In this document: positions 17,172 to 25,887 of the stretch, in pieces
Position numbering within the stretch: the stretch's first letter is position 1
How the letters are laid out: the number at the start of each line of letters is the position of its first letter
Source: Gracilaria caudata
Taxonomy: Eukaryota > Rhodophyta > Florideophyceae > Gracilariales > Gracilariaceae
Direction of reading: 5' to 3'
Assembly (NCBI GenBank): GCA_030374735.1
Contig: JASCIV010000284.1
Location: 1-26,355, forward strand
Length of the DNA stretch: 26,355 nucleotides
Translations under genes and position numbers: made by a program
The notes under the pieces: model-generated
Told to the model about the DNA's origin: nothing
Databases searched by the model: none
The model's input: only the letters and a program-made list of their open reading frames with translations

Positions 17172-18716
17172 TCATGAGAAGCGTTCCCGAACAAGCTCAA
17201 AAAGAGCGCGAAGCCCCATTGCTTCGCCACCTTCCGGTCTGCCAGGGCTGGACGTGCCGTTATACGCCATCAAATCGATGTGCATCCATTTTGCATCGCC
17301 CACGAATTCCTTCAGATAAAGCGCGGCTGTGATGGCGCCTCCGAGCCCGCCACTGCTGCAACTCTTGATATCTGCCAACGGTGTGTCAAGCAGTTTGCGA
17401 TACGGCTCATGAAGAGGCAATCTCCACACCAGATCTTCCACTTTCTTGCCCAATGAATACAGCTGATCCGCAATCTCATCATCGTCACAAAACACCCCGG
17501 GGATGTCTGGCCCTAATGCCACTCGTTGCGCTCCGGTTAGTGTTGCGCAATCGATGATTAATTCCGGATCGTCTTCTGTTGCTGCAACCAAGGCATCCGC
17601 CAAGATGAGACGGCCTTCGGCATCGGAATTAGAATTAAGCGTTGTCGTACCGTTTCGACTTGTTAGTATGTCACCAGGACGATAACTATTGCTTCCAACA
17701 GCGTTTTCCACCGCAGGAATAAGCACTCTTAGACAGACATCCAATTTGGCGTCCATTATCATATAGGCAAGTCCTAGCACATGCGCAGCACCTCCCATAT
17801 CCTTGCTCATAGTGAGCATCGAATTCGTTGGTTTTAGGCTGAGTCCACCAGTGTCGTAACAAACTCCTTTCCCGACAAGAGTGAGGCGTCTCTCTGCTGA
17901 TTGGTTCCAAATGAGTTCAATGAGTCTCGGTGCTCTGTCGCTGGTGGCCGCCCGCCCAACGCGATGTACTTGGGGAAAGTCGTGTTGCAGAAGTTGTTGC
18001 CCTACAATGGATGAGGAACGTGCAGCGTGCTGAGCTGCCAAAGTAGAAACTGCTGCCTCAAGGTTCGGAGGCCCAAAGTCTTCTGCCGGAGTTGAGATCA
18101 TATCGCGCACCATGTACGTGGCATGCAGCGCTCGGTCGACATCTGCTCGTTCTGCACTTCTCGAAGCGGTTCGACGAACAAGGCGTGTGGGTTCTTCGGG
18201 TTCTTCGTCTTGCTTTTTGTATTGCGTGAAGGCATAAGCCGTGAGACCCCAAGCAAGTTCAATCGTGCCATTGTCGAAGCCAGCAGCTTCATTTATTGTG
18301 TACAACTTGCCTTTCTGCAGACCCGAGAAAGCGGCGGCTAGTCGCCATAAATCTTGTGAGCCAGGCTTGATTGGCACAACAAAACGGTCTATGGATGCAT
18401 TTTGTGCTGGAACCGGCGTGGGCGATGTGGGGCTGCCATGGGCTGTGAGCCATGCTTTCTGCACCGGAAGTTGACGTTCAATGTACTCATCCCATTCTCC
18501 TTTCAGAACGAGGTCTAAGAGGATTCCTCCGTTAGAATCTGAGAAACTGGATCGGAAGCGATTGGCTGAGAGTACGGAGGACATTCCGGGATCAGTAGCC
18601 TTCGCTGCCGAAAGCGTCATATAGCGTCTCCGTGAAATTTGTTTTAAAGGTGTGGCGCGAGTGCGGCACGGAATTGGGAGCCGTACAAAAGGAACAAAGT
18701 AAAGTCGATTGCTCAT
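17172..18716 (-). CDS. M17 leucyl aminopeptidase
   Basis: M17 aminopeptidases are hexameric two-metal enzymes that remove N-terminal Leu and other residues from peptides. The 514 residues fit the family. The active-site residues match E. coli PepA at identical spacing: K283 in GKGVCYDTGG, D288, K295 in LSLKP, D306 in SKDMGGA, and D365, E367 and R369 in NSDAEGRL. The C-terminal part has CATLTGA, then AYNGTSSPGRPEGGEAMGLRALF, a form I associate with alphaproteobacterial members rather than classic plant LAP. The first 45 residues are basic and Ser/Thr-rich (three Arg at 29-31), so a plastid or mitochondrial leader is possible; ATGs at codons 33 and 45 are alternatives. The annotated minus-strand start is close to the upstream intergenic ORF at 18806. 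Confidence 0.93.
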   Translation of the reverse strand: MSNRLYFVPFVRLPIPCRTRATPLKQISRRRYMTLSAAKATDPGMSSVLSANRFRSSFSDSNGGILLDLVLKGEWDEYIERQLPVQKAWLTAHGSPTSPTPVPAQNASIDRFVVPIKPGSQDLWRLAAAFSGLQKGKLYTINEAAGFDNGTIELAWGLTAYAFTQYKKQDEEPEEPTRLVRRTASRSAERADVDRALHATYMVRDMISTPAEDFGPPNLEAAVSTLAAQHAARSSSIVGQQLLQHDFPQVHRVGRAATSDRAPRLIELIWNQSAERRLTLVGKGVCYDTGGLSLKPTNSMLTMSKDMGGAAHVLGLAYMIMDAKLDVCLRVLIPAVENAVGSNSYRPGDILTSRNGTTTLNSNSDAEGRLILADALVAATEDDPELIIDCATLTGAQRVALGPDIPGVFCDDDEIADQLYSLGKKVEDLVWRLPLHEPYRKLLDTPLADIKSCSSGGLGGAITAALYLKEFVGDAKWMHIDLMAYNGTSSPGRPEGGEAMGLRALFELVRERFS

Positions 18717-19233
18717 CGCTGAAATGATGAGGTCATTTGTTCTCAGATGTCTTGATTGCAGCTCCTCTATTCGTCACACTCTTAACTTCGCGACAACCAG
18801 TTTCGATGCGCCTTTCTGATACCACAATCAAATGTGTAGATACAATTGAGAGCACCGCGGAGCCGGATGAAGTTGTTCTGTTGTTCAACGAGGTGAGCAG
18901 GATCTTTGATTCGTCAGAAGCCACTTGTCAAAAAGCAGAGCGGCATCTGGAAAGGGTGGCGCGGACATGATTGGTGAAATCCAAAATTAGCATCTCAACC
19001 CCGCATTTCGTGGAAGAGCTCAACAGGGAACCTTCCTCAGCATAATTGCTTGCAGTTATGCTCAGCGGCGTTACCCTTGGGTACTTGAGATTGCTCATGA
19101 CATGCAGCCTTCACGCCATTTGAATCGTGACCGCCAACATTGACATGATCGTTAGCCTTTCCCATCCCTTAATCCATCTACGAATTACCAGTCAAAGCTT
19201 CTGTGGGAGGTTGCATACTTAAGATTCCTTGCA
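18717..19233. promoter_or_regulatory. Divergent promoter region of aminopeptidase and VTE1
   Basis: These 517 nt lie between two divergent genes and must hold both promoters. No TATA box or known element is clear. A small open frame (18806-18970) is listed separately. Confidence 0.4.
18806..18970 (+). CDS. Possible 54-residue helical protein
   Basis: This is a weak call. The frame (also open from 18737) encodes an acidic, helix-like peptide with EPDEVVLLFNEVSRIF and KAERHLERVAR. That looks more protein-like than neighbouring chance frames and could be a small coiled-coil subunit. I recognise no family. It lies within the divergent promoter region, so it may equally be chance or an upstream exon of something else. 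Confidence 0.2.
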   Translation: MRLSDTTIKCVDTIESTAEPDEVVLLFNEVSRIFDSSEATCQKAERHLERVART

Positions 19234-20620
19234 ATGGCCGCACCGCTTGTTCAATACGGTATTCAAGACATGAACATTGCATTTATCACCACTTCTCCTT
19301 TTAAACTGAAGTCATTCCGCATGAAGTCAAGAACATCAGCTTTGAAAATGTCACATGCGATAGGATCTATTGGAAGAACTGCATGGCCTCCACCCTCTCA
19401 GATACCACCGGTCATTAATTCCAAACACTCCCCTTCGTATTATTCACTTCGTCTTCCAGAAGAAAAATTTTTTGAGGGGTGGTATTTGAGGGTGTCTCTT
19501 CCTGAAACGGATGAGAGTTTTGCCTTCATGTTTGCAATTGAAGCTCCGGGCGAAGGTACCGTGCAGCTGCTTTCGTCAGACGATTCGTTGTATGTATCTA
19601 GACTACCAAAAGATGCTGGCCGGTTTTACGGAAGTACGAGTAGATTCGATATTGGGCACTGGATTGACAAATCAGAGACGGAGGATGGTCGACATGATTC
19701 CATGACCGCCGACGACTCTGCGATGCAAGGGTATCAAATATGCGATATATCTTGTCACGGGCTGTTTACCAGTGATGGCGAACGAATGAGTTCAAAGCAG
19801 ATTCAGTGGGGCATTGATTACACACCGATGTTAACTTGGGGAACGCGCGGAAGCTCACGTCATACCTCTACATGGCTTGCGAAGTTTGGAATCTTTGAAC
19901 CGGGGTATCAAGTTCTAATGGCGCATGGAGCGATAACAAGCGGATACATTCGATGTGGGGATAAGGAGGTGGATGTAACAGGGGGTTCTGTCTATTGCGA
20001 GAAGAACTGGGGACGCTCATTCCCAAGTAGATGGTGGTGGGTTCAAGCGAATGCATTCAAAGATGAACCGGACTTAACCATTTTGGCCCTTGGTGCGGTG
20101 CGAAAAGTCGTGATCCAAACTGAAACAATCGGGATGCTCTCGGTGCACTACAAGGGGAAAATGTACGAGTTTGCTCCATGTAAGTTATTGCGGCACCAAC
20201 GTCGTTTATGAATGCGTAGAAGCAGAGCACATGACTAACAATTTGCTTTTTGCAGGGGCTTGTGAGTATGTCAAGTGGGACGTAGAAGAATGGGGATCTT
20301 GGAAGGCTTCTGCGAAGGCTATAACAGGTCATGAGATGATTATTGAGGCACACACGAACGAGCCTCCAGTACAGGTTCTGGGACCCTCGAATGAGGGCAT
20401 GGTGTACAATATTCGAGACTGCTCACGTGGGGTGCTAAGCGCGACTTTGAAGGACGGAAATGGCGAAATCATTCTTGACAGCATCAAGTGCCGCAACGCT
20501 CAAGTGGAGGTCGGGGGCGATTGGGAGGGTCGATGGGTCGCAGAGGTGCCGTCGTTTGCGAGGATTCTGCGAATCTTCGTTAATTCGTTCAACGGGCCTA
20601 AGGTGGTGACGACTCCATAG
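19234..20620 (+). CDS. VTE1: Tocopherol cyclase, two exons
   Basis: Tocopherol cyclase closes the chromanol ring of tocopherols (vitamin E) and plastochromanol from phytyl or solanesyl quinol precursors, in plastids. Exon 1 is 19234-20179 and exon 2 is 20256-20620, giving 436 residues. The family blocks are visible: KFFEGWYLRVSLPETDESFAFMF (78 onward, split by me only for reference), YQICDISCHG, GWID-like IQWGIDYTP, GGSVYCEKNWGRSFPSRWWWVQAN, and, across the splice, YEFAPW then WDVEEWGSWK, EAHTNEPP, IRDCSRGVL and a final VEVGGDWEGRW. About 60 N-terminal residues, rich in Ser, Thr and Lys, precede the conserved part and fit a plastid transit peptide. This gene is the strongest evidence that the organism is photosynthetic. 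Confidence 0.94.
20180..20255 (+). other. 76-nt intron of VTE1
   Basis: The boundaries are GTAAGT and TTGCAG, with GACTAAC at 20233-20239 as the branch-point match. The phase-1 junction forms a Trp codon (T+GG) that restores the family-conserved FxPW. Unspliced, exon 1 would end in a premature stop soon after the donor. Confidence 0.93.
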
Positions 20621-20846
20621 ACCTAAGTGTTTGCGCATGTAGGATATCGACGGCGAAACGAAAGCATGTAACACTCGCTGTTCAGGGAGCGGAACAACGG
20701 ACGCAGTCCGCTTTGAATGTGGCGCTCTGAGTTTTTCGTCAAAGTTTCGCTTTTCGCTTCGCTCTGACGGTACATCGAGACGCGCCACCCCTGTACGACG
20801 GCTCATCAAGATCTGTGCTTCAACATGAGCGGGCCACTCATCGAAA

Positions 20847-21767
20847 ATGGATATCAGTGCGTCTCCATCAAGCTTGTGGCAGCTCATCGACCAGCGTCGC
20901 ATCCAAGCCCGCAACAGGCAAGCCCGTCTAAACCGGTCTATAGTAGATTCCAAACTGCGTCAGGAGCAATTGAAGCGCTGGAAGGCCCAACCGAATCATG
21001 AAGCTTTCAAGTCAATAGGCGGCCAGATAGGACGCACTATGCTCTTTTCCTGGTTGTTCGATGAATGCAGCTCGCGCAATTTGCGACATTCAACCACTTT
21101 TCTTGCCGTCAACTATCTGGACCGAATGCTCTCAAAAGGCTGCGATTCTCCTGCGACTGCGCAAACTACCGCTTCTATATGTATTCGCCTTGCAGTAAAG
21201 ATGGATGAAGTAGGAGGAGACAACATGCATGTTCCGTTGTTCAAGCACAATCCTGCACCACTGCATTCCGAGTTGTATGTCTTGAACTCATTGGACTGGC
21301 AGATGAACGTTCCAACCATCTACTTGTTCTTAACTATGTTTACCGAAATAGTTTGGTTACCGACGTGTTCACGAGATAGAGCAGTGGAATATGCAAAGCA
21401 CATATCACTCTGTGAGTTTTTCCTCCACAAGTATCGGTAATATTATGAATGATTTCTGACTCACAACGCAGATGTAGATTCCCAAGAGTTTTACCCATCG
21501 TCTCTCGCAATGGTGTGCATTCTCTTGCTCGAACAGGACAGTCTATTGCCTCTTCCTTGTAAGGCGCTTGCTTTCGGCCTTGTAGGCGAGGGAAAGGTAA
21601 ATTTGACGGAGATATCTGATGCTTTCAAGAGGTTTCGGCACGTATGTTTCTCTTCCAATTGTGAAGACCATGACGATGACCATTATCAACGAAATGGAAC
21701 GGATAGTTCAGCTACCACAGCTTATCCAGATTCAAGCTCAACGCAAACTTCTACGGGTACAACCTGA
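20847..21767 (+). CDS. Cyclin (D/E-like), at least two exons
   Basis: Cyclins bind and activate cyclin-dependent kinases in the cell cycle. Exon 1 is 20847-21411 and exon 2 begins at 21472; with this end the product has 286 residues. The N-terminal cyclin box is clear: RTMLFSWLFDECSSRNL, LAVNYLDRMLS, ASICIRLAVKMDE, and ELYVLNSLDWQMNVPTIYLFL. Exon 2 continues with a C-terminal cyclin fold (FYPSSLAMVCILLLEQD, CKALAFGLVGEG) and then a Ser/Thr/Asp-rich tail. I see no LxCxE retinoblastoma-binding motif near the N-terminus, so D-type identity is unproven. The 3' end is uncertain: a GTATGT at 21642 could start a second intron ending at 21711 or 21720, which would replace the tail and stop at 21864. 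An overlapping out-of-frame upstream ATG lies at 20825. Confidence 0.82.
21412..21471 (+). other. 60-nt intron of the cyclin gene
   Basis: The boundaries are GTGAGT and CGCAG. The phase-1 junction makes a Tyr codon and joins the end of the N-terminal cyclin box to the C-terminal box. CTGAC at 21456-21460 may be the branch point. Without splicing, exon 1 stops at 21440, before the second fold. Confidence 0.85.
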
Positions 21768-21936
21768 ACGGGACACTCCTTGTACGTATGCCCAGTTGAC
21801 GTGTATTCGGAAGCATGATCAACGTCACGTCGTGTGTTTGACTATGAGGCAGGAGGCAGGATAGAAGTAGAGTAGAATAGAATGGCCTGTATGAACTGTG
21901 CACTTGTATGTTCAAAAAAGCGAAGGGTTGCGAAGT

Positions 21937-22860
21937 CTATGATTTCGGGTTAGTAAGCTGCCAGCCTTTCTTAGTCGCAGTAAGCGCAACAAGAGCCCTT
22001 AGGACTTCGAATTTCTCCATAGATTTCTCTCCCATGGCGGTCATAAGCGATTTGCTGCTCACAGGTGCATTATCTTGAGAGTGCAAAAATGTAAACACCT
22101 TCTCGTAAAAGGCATTGATCTCTGGCAGCTTTCCCGCGCGAATCTTAATGTTGCGAGGCAAGCGATTATAGGAAGCTTTCGAGATGGGTTCAAACGAAGG
22201 AGGTGTGGCGAAATTGGAGTGAGCAGTGGGCGAGGGCATTTGAGACGAGCTGGGCTTTTGTTTCTGTTTCTGTTTCTGTTTCTGATTTTGCGTGGCATTT
22301 CGCGGAGGTTGCCTGGGGACGGGGGATTCGACATTTGGGCTCTCCAGAGATGCCACTCGATATGGATCAAGATCAATCTGTTCCTGGGGCGGGGGTACGT
22401 GGGCGGAAAGCGCGTCAGTAGTTGCCTGGAAACTGGCTACGAGTTCTGCTGTGTGTCGATGCAGTTGGAGCGAAGGATCAACAAGGGGCGCGACGCGAGA
22501 AGCGAAGTTGTGACATTGATCGAGTTGACGCTGACATTGCGAAACGACTTGAGCCTTGCTCTGGTAGATGTGGAGCATGCGCTGGCGGAGCTCCGGCAAC
22601 TGTTTCTCCAACTTGCGAAGTGTTGAAAGTAAGGCGAGTGCTTCGGAATGCGGACCGAGTTCGGCCTGCAGGCGGTCGGACAGCTGGTTGACCTGCGTAT
22701 TAGCGCTGTTGAGCGCGACGTGCAGCGCGTCTAACGCGGCGTGAGCAGAGGCAGTCATGTTGGAGAAGATGGATGCTGTCGAGGACTGCCGGATGTGAGG
22801 CTGGTGCGATGTGAGACTGCTTATCTGCCCCATTTGAAGTTTGAAATTTGAAATCATCAT
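21937..22860 (-). CDS. SKA1-like kinetochore protein
   Basis: SKA1 belongs to the SKA complex, which couples kinetochores to microtubules in mitosis. The 307 residues show the SKA1 layout. A helical N-terminal half with heptad-like Leu spacing (about 36-130) is followed by a disordered Pro/Gln/Lys linker that includes a KQ repeat coded by four 6-nt units (22261-22284). The C-terminal domain begins ISKASYNRLPRNIKIRAGKLPEINAFYEKV and continues to FEVLRALVALTATKKGWQL. In known SKA1 the microtubule-binding winged helix opens with a similar PxxMKGRLxxxxIN stretch; the likeness here is moderate. The ATG at 22758 (MTASAHAAL) is an alternative start before the helical part. The gene converges with the cyclin gene. 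Another coiled-coil adaptor cannot be excluded. Confidence 0.45.
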   Translation of the reverse strand: MMISNFKLQMGQISSLTSHQPHIRQSSTASIFSNMTASAHAALDALHVALNSANTQVNQLSDRLQAELGPHSEALALLSTLRKLEKQLPELRQRMLHIYQSKAQVVSQCQRQLDQCHNFASRVAPLVDPSLQLHRHTAELVASFQATTDALSAHVPPPQEQIDLDPYRVASLESPNVESPVPRQPPRNATQNQKQKQKQKQKPSSSQMPSPTAHSNFATPPSFEPISKASYNRLPRNIKIRAGKLPEINAFYEKVFTFLHSQDNAPVSSKSLMTAMGEKSMEKFEVLRALVALTATKKGWQLTNPKS

Positions 22861-23099
22861 TTTCTGCTGCCGGCCCCGGGAACTTGCCCCTCCGGATGCA
22901 AGAAGTCGGGGTACATGGACCGTGGCATGGAAAATGCATGTTTGGGTGGTTTGAATATGAGGTAGGGCTTTTGCCAGTCACCTAGCCCAATCACCTTACG
23001 ACAACAATGCGATGTGATCACCTTGAATTGGATCATTCCTGGCGTTACCATTGCATCCAACGCTTCTTTGTTTACGCCTTGGATGTTCGAATTAAGCAC
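22857..23099 (-). CDS. Possible 80-residue protein overlapping the SKA1-like start
   Basis: A minus-strand frame of 80 codons ends in TGA that overlaps the first ATG of the SKA1-like frame (ATGATGA). Its C-terminal half is Pro-rich and protein-like (DWQKPYLIFKPPKHAF, MPRSMYPDFLHPEG). I recognise no family. It may be a separate small gene, an upstream exon of the SKA1-like gene, or chance. It overlaps the upstream extension of the plus-strand gene at 23349, and both cannot easily be real. Confidence 0.25.
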   Translation of the reverse strand: MLNSNIQGVNKEALDAMVTPGMIQFKVITSHCCRKVIGLGDWQKPYLIFKPPKHAFSMPRSMYPDFLHPEGQVPGAGSRK

Positions 23100-23348
23100 G
23101 GACCAAAGTTCACTTTGCCTGTGTCTGCATTAATACATAGCCTTCGCTTTGAAACTGGAACTACAACTTTAAACATTTGCGACTGGGAAACGGACTTGGT
23201 ATATGATGACAATCGTCAATGCGCTCGCTTCGATGATAGGAACGTCAAATACTTCCGACATCCCCAATTGACAGGCTCCTGCGATTGTTTCTTCCAGAAA
23301 CACAGCCTTTACAACGGACAAACTTCTATTGCTTTGAAGTTGCCCAAA

Positions 23349-24002
23349 ATGGGATTGTTACATAAGCGGAATCACGCTGGATGCATCCTACTCTTCAGTA
23401 TGGTTATTCTATCAGTGCAGACTGCACTGATCCATTCTTCAAACAGAAACGAAGAAACGAAACGGCCGAGGAGCACTTCCCGTGAGATTGTCGGCATCTG
23501 GCCAATCACCAAGCTGATGTCCTTACTGGGACCGACCGTATCGATATACATATATCATCAACTATACAACCTTTTCGAAAAACACGGTCCACTCTTAAGT
23601 GCAAGGTTTCAAACCGTCGTCAAGAAACTCAACTCGAATATTGACAACGGATCAGAAAGCGGCCGGCTTCGCTCTATACCGCAATCGTCTCGGAAGGAAG
23701 ACAATCCATTTGTGCTAAAGATTGCAAACGAAGTTATCCGCATTACTAATATGCGCCTCAGGGAGAAGGCGGTTGTTTCAAGAATTCAGATGGATGATGA
23801 CCAATACGAACTGAGTCGGAGACATGCAGCTTCTGATGTCGCTCGTGTGGCCATCAACGTCCTTGAAGACGTACTCAAAGACGGATGCGGCGCAGCTCTT
23901 GATTCAGAAGAAAAACTCGCCGTGCAATCCATGATTAAGGGATCAATTGCGCAGTATTCCATGAACCGATCATGGCATAATCGCCTTTTCCGCGTGATGT
24001 GA
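23349..24002 (+). CDS. Unrecognised protein with hydrophobic N-terminus
   Basis: I do not recognise this 217-residue product. From the chosen ATG it starts MGLLHKRNHAGCILLFSMVILSVQTALIHS, a signal peptide or membrane anchor. A second, weaker hydrophobic stretch (about 51-70, ITKLMSLLGPTVSIYIYH) follows. The C-terminal half is charged and helical, with NPFVLKIANEVIRI, DDDQYELSRRHAASDVARVAINVLEDVL and a final NRSWHNRLFRVM. The frame stays open back to an ATG at 23007, which would add 114 Cys- and aromatic-containing residues. I chose the later start because translation from it begins with the hydrophobic signal. The gene is convergent with Der, about 130 nt before its stop. Confidence 0.5.
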   Translation: MGLLHKRNHAGCILLFSMVILSVQTALIHSSNRNEETKRPRSTSREIVGIWPITKLMSLLGPTVSIYIYHQLYNLFEKHGPLLSARFQTVVKKLNSNIDNGSESGRLRSIPQSSRKEDNPFVLKIANEVIRITNMRLREKAVVSRIQMDDDQYELSRRHAASDVARVAINVLEDVLKDGCGAALDSEEKLAVQSMIKGSIAQYSMNRSWHNRLFRVM

Positions 24003-24132
24003 GCACCTTCGCAACCTTCCACAGGTAATAAGATCTTTCTTGCGTAGATTCATACGGCGAGGGTCGCATGGGTTTTCCATTGTAAGCCGCCGTTGATAAA
24101 AGAGGAAAAAGAATCACAATATGATCTTGATT

Positions 24133-25887
24133 TCAACGCTTTTTTCGTCTGGAAGGTCTCTTCACGCGAATGGGCACACCTTCAAACCCGAATTCATGAC
24201 GGATTGCATTTGAAAGAGATCTAAGGTAATTCATCGACACAGCAGACGACCCATCCAACCTAAACATTGGAGGGCGAATCTTTTTCTGTGTAATGAATTT
24301 GGTTACTCCAATACGATTTCGGCGCTCTCCTCTTGTCCCACCACCGACGGACATGCGTTCATTAAAGTTTTTCACAAATCGGTTGAGAGCTGAAGTAGGT
24401 ACTCGCCTCTCCCATCGCCCTCTAGCACGTTGAACAGCATCGTACAAACGTTTGCCCTGCGTTGGGTCATCCTCCCAGTACTTTGCTGACATCTCTACAA
24501 CTTCCACACCCTTCAATTGTTCCAGCTTATTATCGACTTCATAGCGCAGCCGGGCTCTCCAGTCAGCCATGTCACTCTCATGTAACGCATCCATCTTATT
24601 AAGTACAAGCACAACAGCGCGTCCCTCTGTGATAATAACGTCCATGAGCTTGAGGTCTTGACGAGTAAGCGATTCTGTGGCATCCATTACAACTACCACG
24701 ACATGACTGGATCTGAGAGCTTGTAGAGAAGCTCTTACCATAAGCCTTTCAAGATTGTCAGAGCTAACTTTAGTTTCAGCGCGGACCCCAGGAGTATCAA
24801 CGAGCCACACGGGTGGGTACTCAGGCCGCTCATACTGCGCATTCCATGGGCACAAAACAGCGTCACGTGTGACACCAGCGGCGGCGGCGACAATTGAACG
24901 TTGTTCGCCAACAAGTCGGTTGAGTAGTGTAGACTTGCCGACGTTCGGGCGACCAACGATAGAAACAATGAGTTGCCTAAGCGGCTGCTCGCGAAGGCGC
25001 GCTGAAGTGGAAATCACCAGCTCGTCGTCAAAAGATTGACGTATCTGAATCTCCGCGTCACTAACATCCGACGGGGAATCTTCTGCGGGTTGCGGCGGCT
25101 TGTGCTCGATAGCGGGAAGCGCAGGCACGTGGCGAATGCGCTCATAGAGATCGGCAAAGCCTAGAGCTTGTTCGGCAGAGATGAGAACAGGATCACCAAA
25201 GCCAAGCTCGTAGGCATCAATTGCTCGTTTGTCCGAATCGGCCACATCGCATTTGTTGGCGACAAGAATAAGGGACTTTTGCGGCGTGAGAACCGAGCGC
25301 AACCACTTGGCATGCGCATGGTCCAAGGCGGTGACTCCAACCGAGGCGTCAATAATAAAGAGAATGAGGTTGGAATGGTGAACAGCGCTGATGGTAGCAG
25401 CTTTCATGTGGGCATACACGCGACGGTACGCAACGTGCTCGCAATGGGCCACAGCATCAACAAGCGAAGTACCCTCTGCAAAGGGCACATCATCGGCCGC
25501 ACGGACGGGCTCCTGCAGACCGACAGCACTCTCCAACCCCGGGGTGTCGACAACCTTGAGCAAGAGGTCAGCCACGGCGCCAGCAGCCTCCCTCGAGTCC
25601 CTGGTGACGCCCGGCAGCGGATGAACGACGGAGCGCACAAACGCAAGCGGTGGTGAGCCGTCGGCGTCGGTTTGACGGCCGCGCACGGCGGCGGCCAGCC
25701 GATTGAACAGCGTGGACTTTCCCACGTTGGGACGCCCCACAAGCGCGGCAGTGAGCCTCGTATGCGCGTACACAGTTGGCGCCGGCGCGCTCCTCGCGCC
25801 AGCGGCGGGCACCGCCACGCGCGCGGTAGCGCCCGCGCGCGCGTCCGCGTGCAGCGCTCGCACAACAGAAAGCAGTCGCATCCGCAT
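24133..25887 (-). CDS. Organelle Der/EngA GTPase with two G domains
   Basis: Der (EngA) is a ribosome-assembly GTPase acting on the large subunit of bacterial-type ribosomes. It uniquely has two tandem G domains and a C-terminal KH-like domain, all present in these 584 residues. G domain 1 has GRPNVGKS (51-58), GVTRD (93-97), DTPG (114-117) and NKCD (211-214). G domain 2 has GRPNVGKS (312-319), GVTRD (338-342), DTPG (364-367) and NKMD (430-433). The KH-like end contains ITQKKIRPPMF, NYLRSLSNAIRHEFGFEGVPIRV and a basic tail. It is longer than bacterial Der (about 450-500), mainly through an Arg/Ala-rich N-terminus of about 43 residues that resembles an organelle targeting leader and an insertion of about 20 residues after the DTPG of domain 1. 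Target: plastid or mitochondrial ribosomes. Confidence 0.95.
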   Translation of the reverse strand: MRMRLLSVVRALHADARAGATARVAVPAAGARSAPAPTVYAHTRLTAALVGRPNVGKSTLFNRLAAAVRGRQTDADGSPPLAFVRSVVHPLPGVTRDSREAAGAVADLLLKVVDTPGLESAVGLQEPVRAADDVPFAEGTSLVDAVAHCEHVAYRRVYAHMKAATISAVHHSNLILFIIDASVGVTALDHAHAKWLRSVLTPQKSLILVANKCDVADSDKRAIDAYELGFGDPVLISAEQALGFADLYERIRHVPALPAIEHKPPQPAEDSPSDVSDAEIQIRQSFDDELVISTSARLREQPLRQLIVSIVGRPNVGKSTLLNRLVGEQRSIVAAAAGVTRDAVLCPWNAQYERPEYPPVWLVDTPGVRAETKVSSDNLERLMVRASLQALRSSHVVVVVMDATESLTRQDLKLMDVIITEGRAVVLVLNKMDALHESDMADWRARLRYEVDNKLEQLKGVEVVEMSAKYWEDDPTQGKRLYDAVQRARGRWERRVPTSALNRFVKNFNERMSVGGGTRGERRNRIGVTKFITQKKIRPPMFRLDGSSAVSMNYLRSLSNAIRHEFGFEGVPIRVKRPSRRKKR

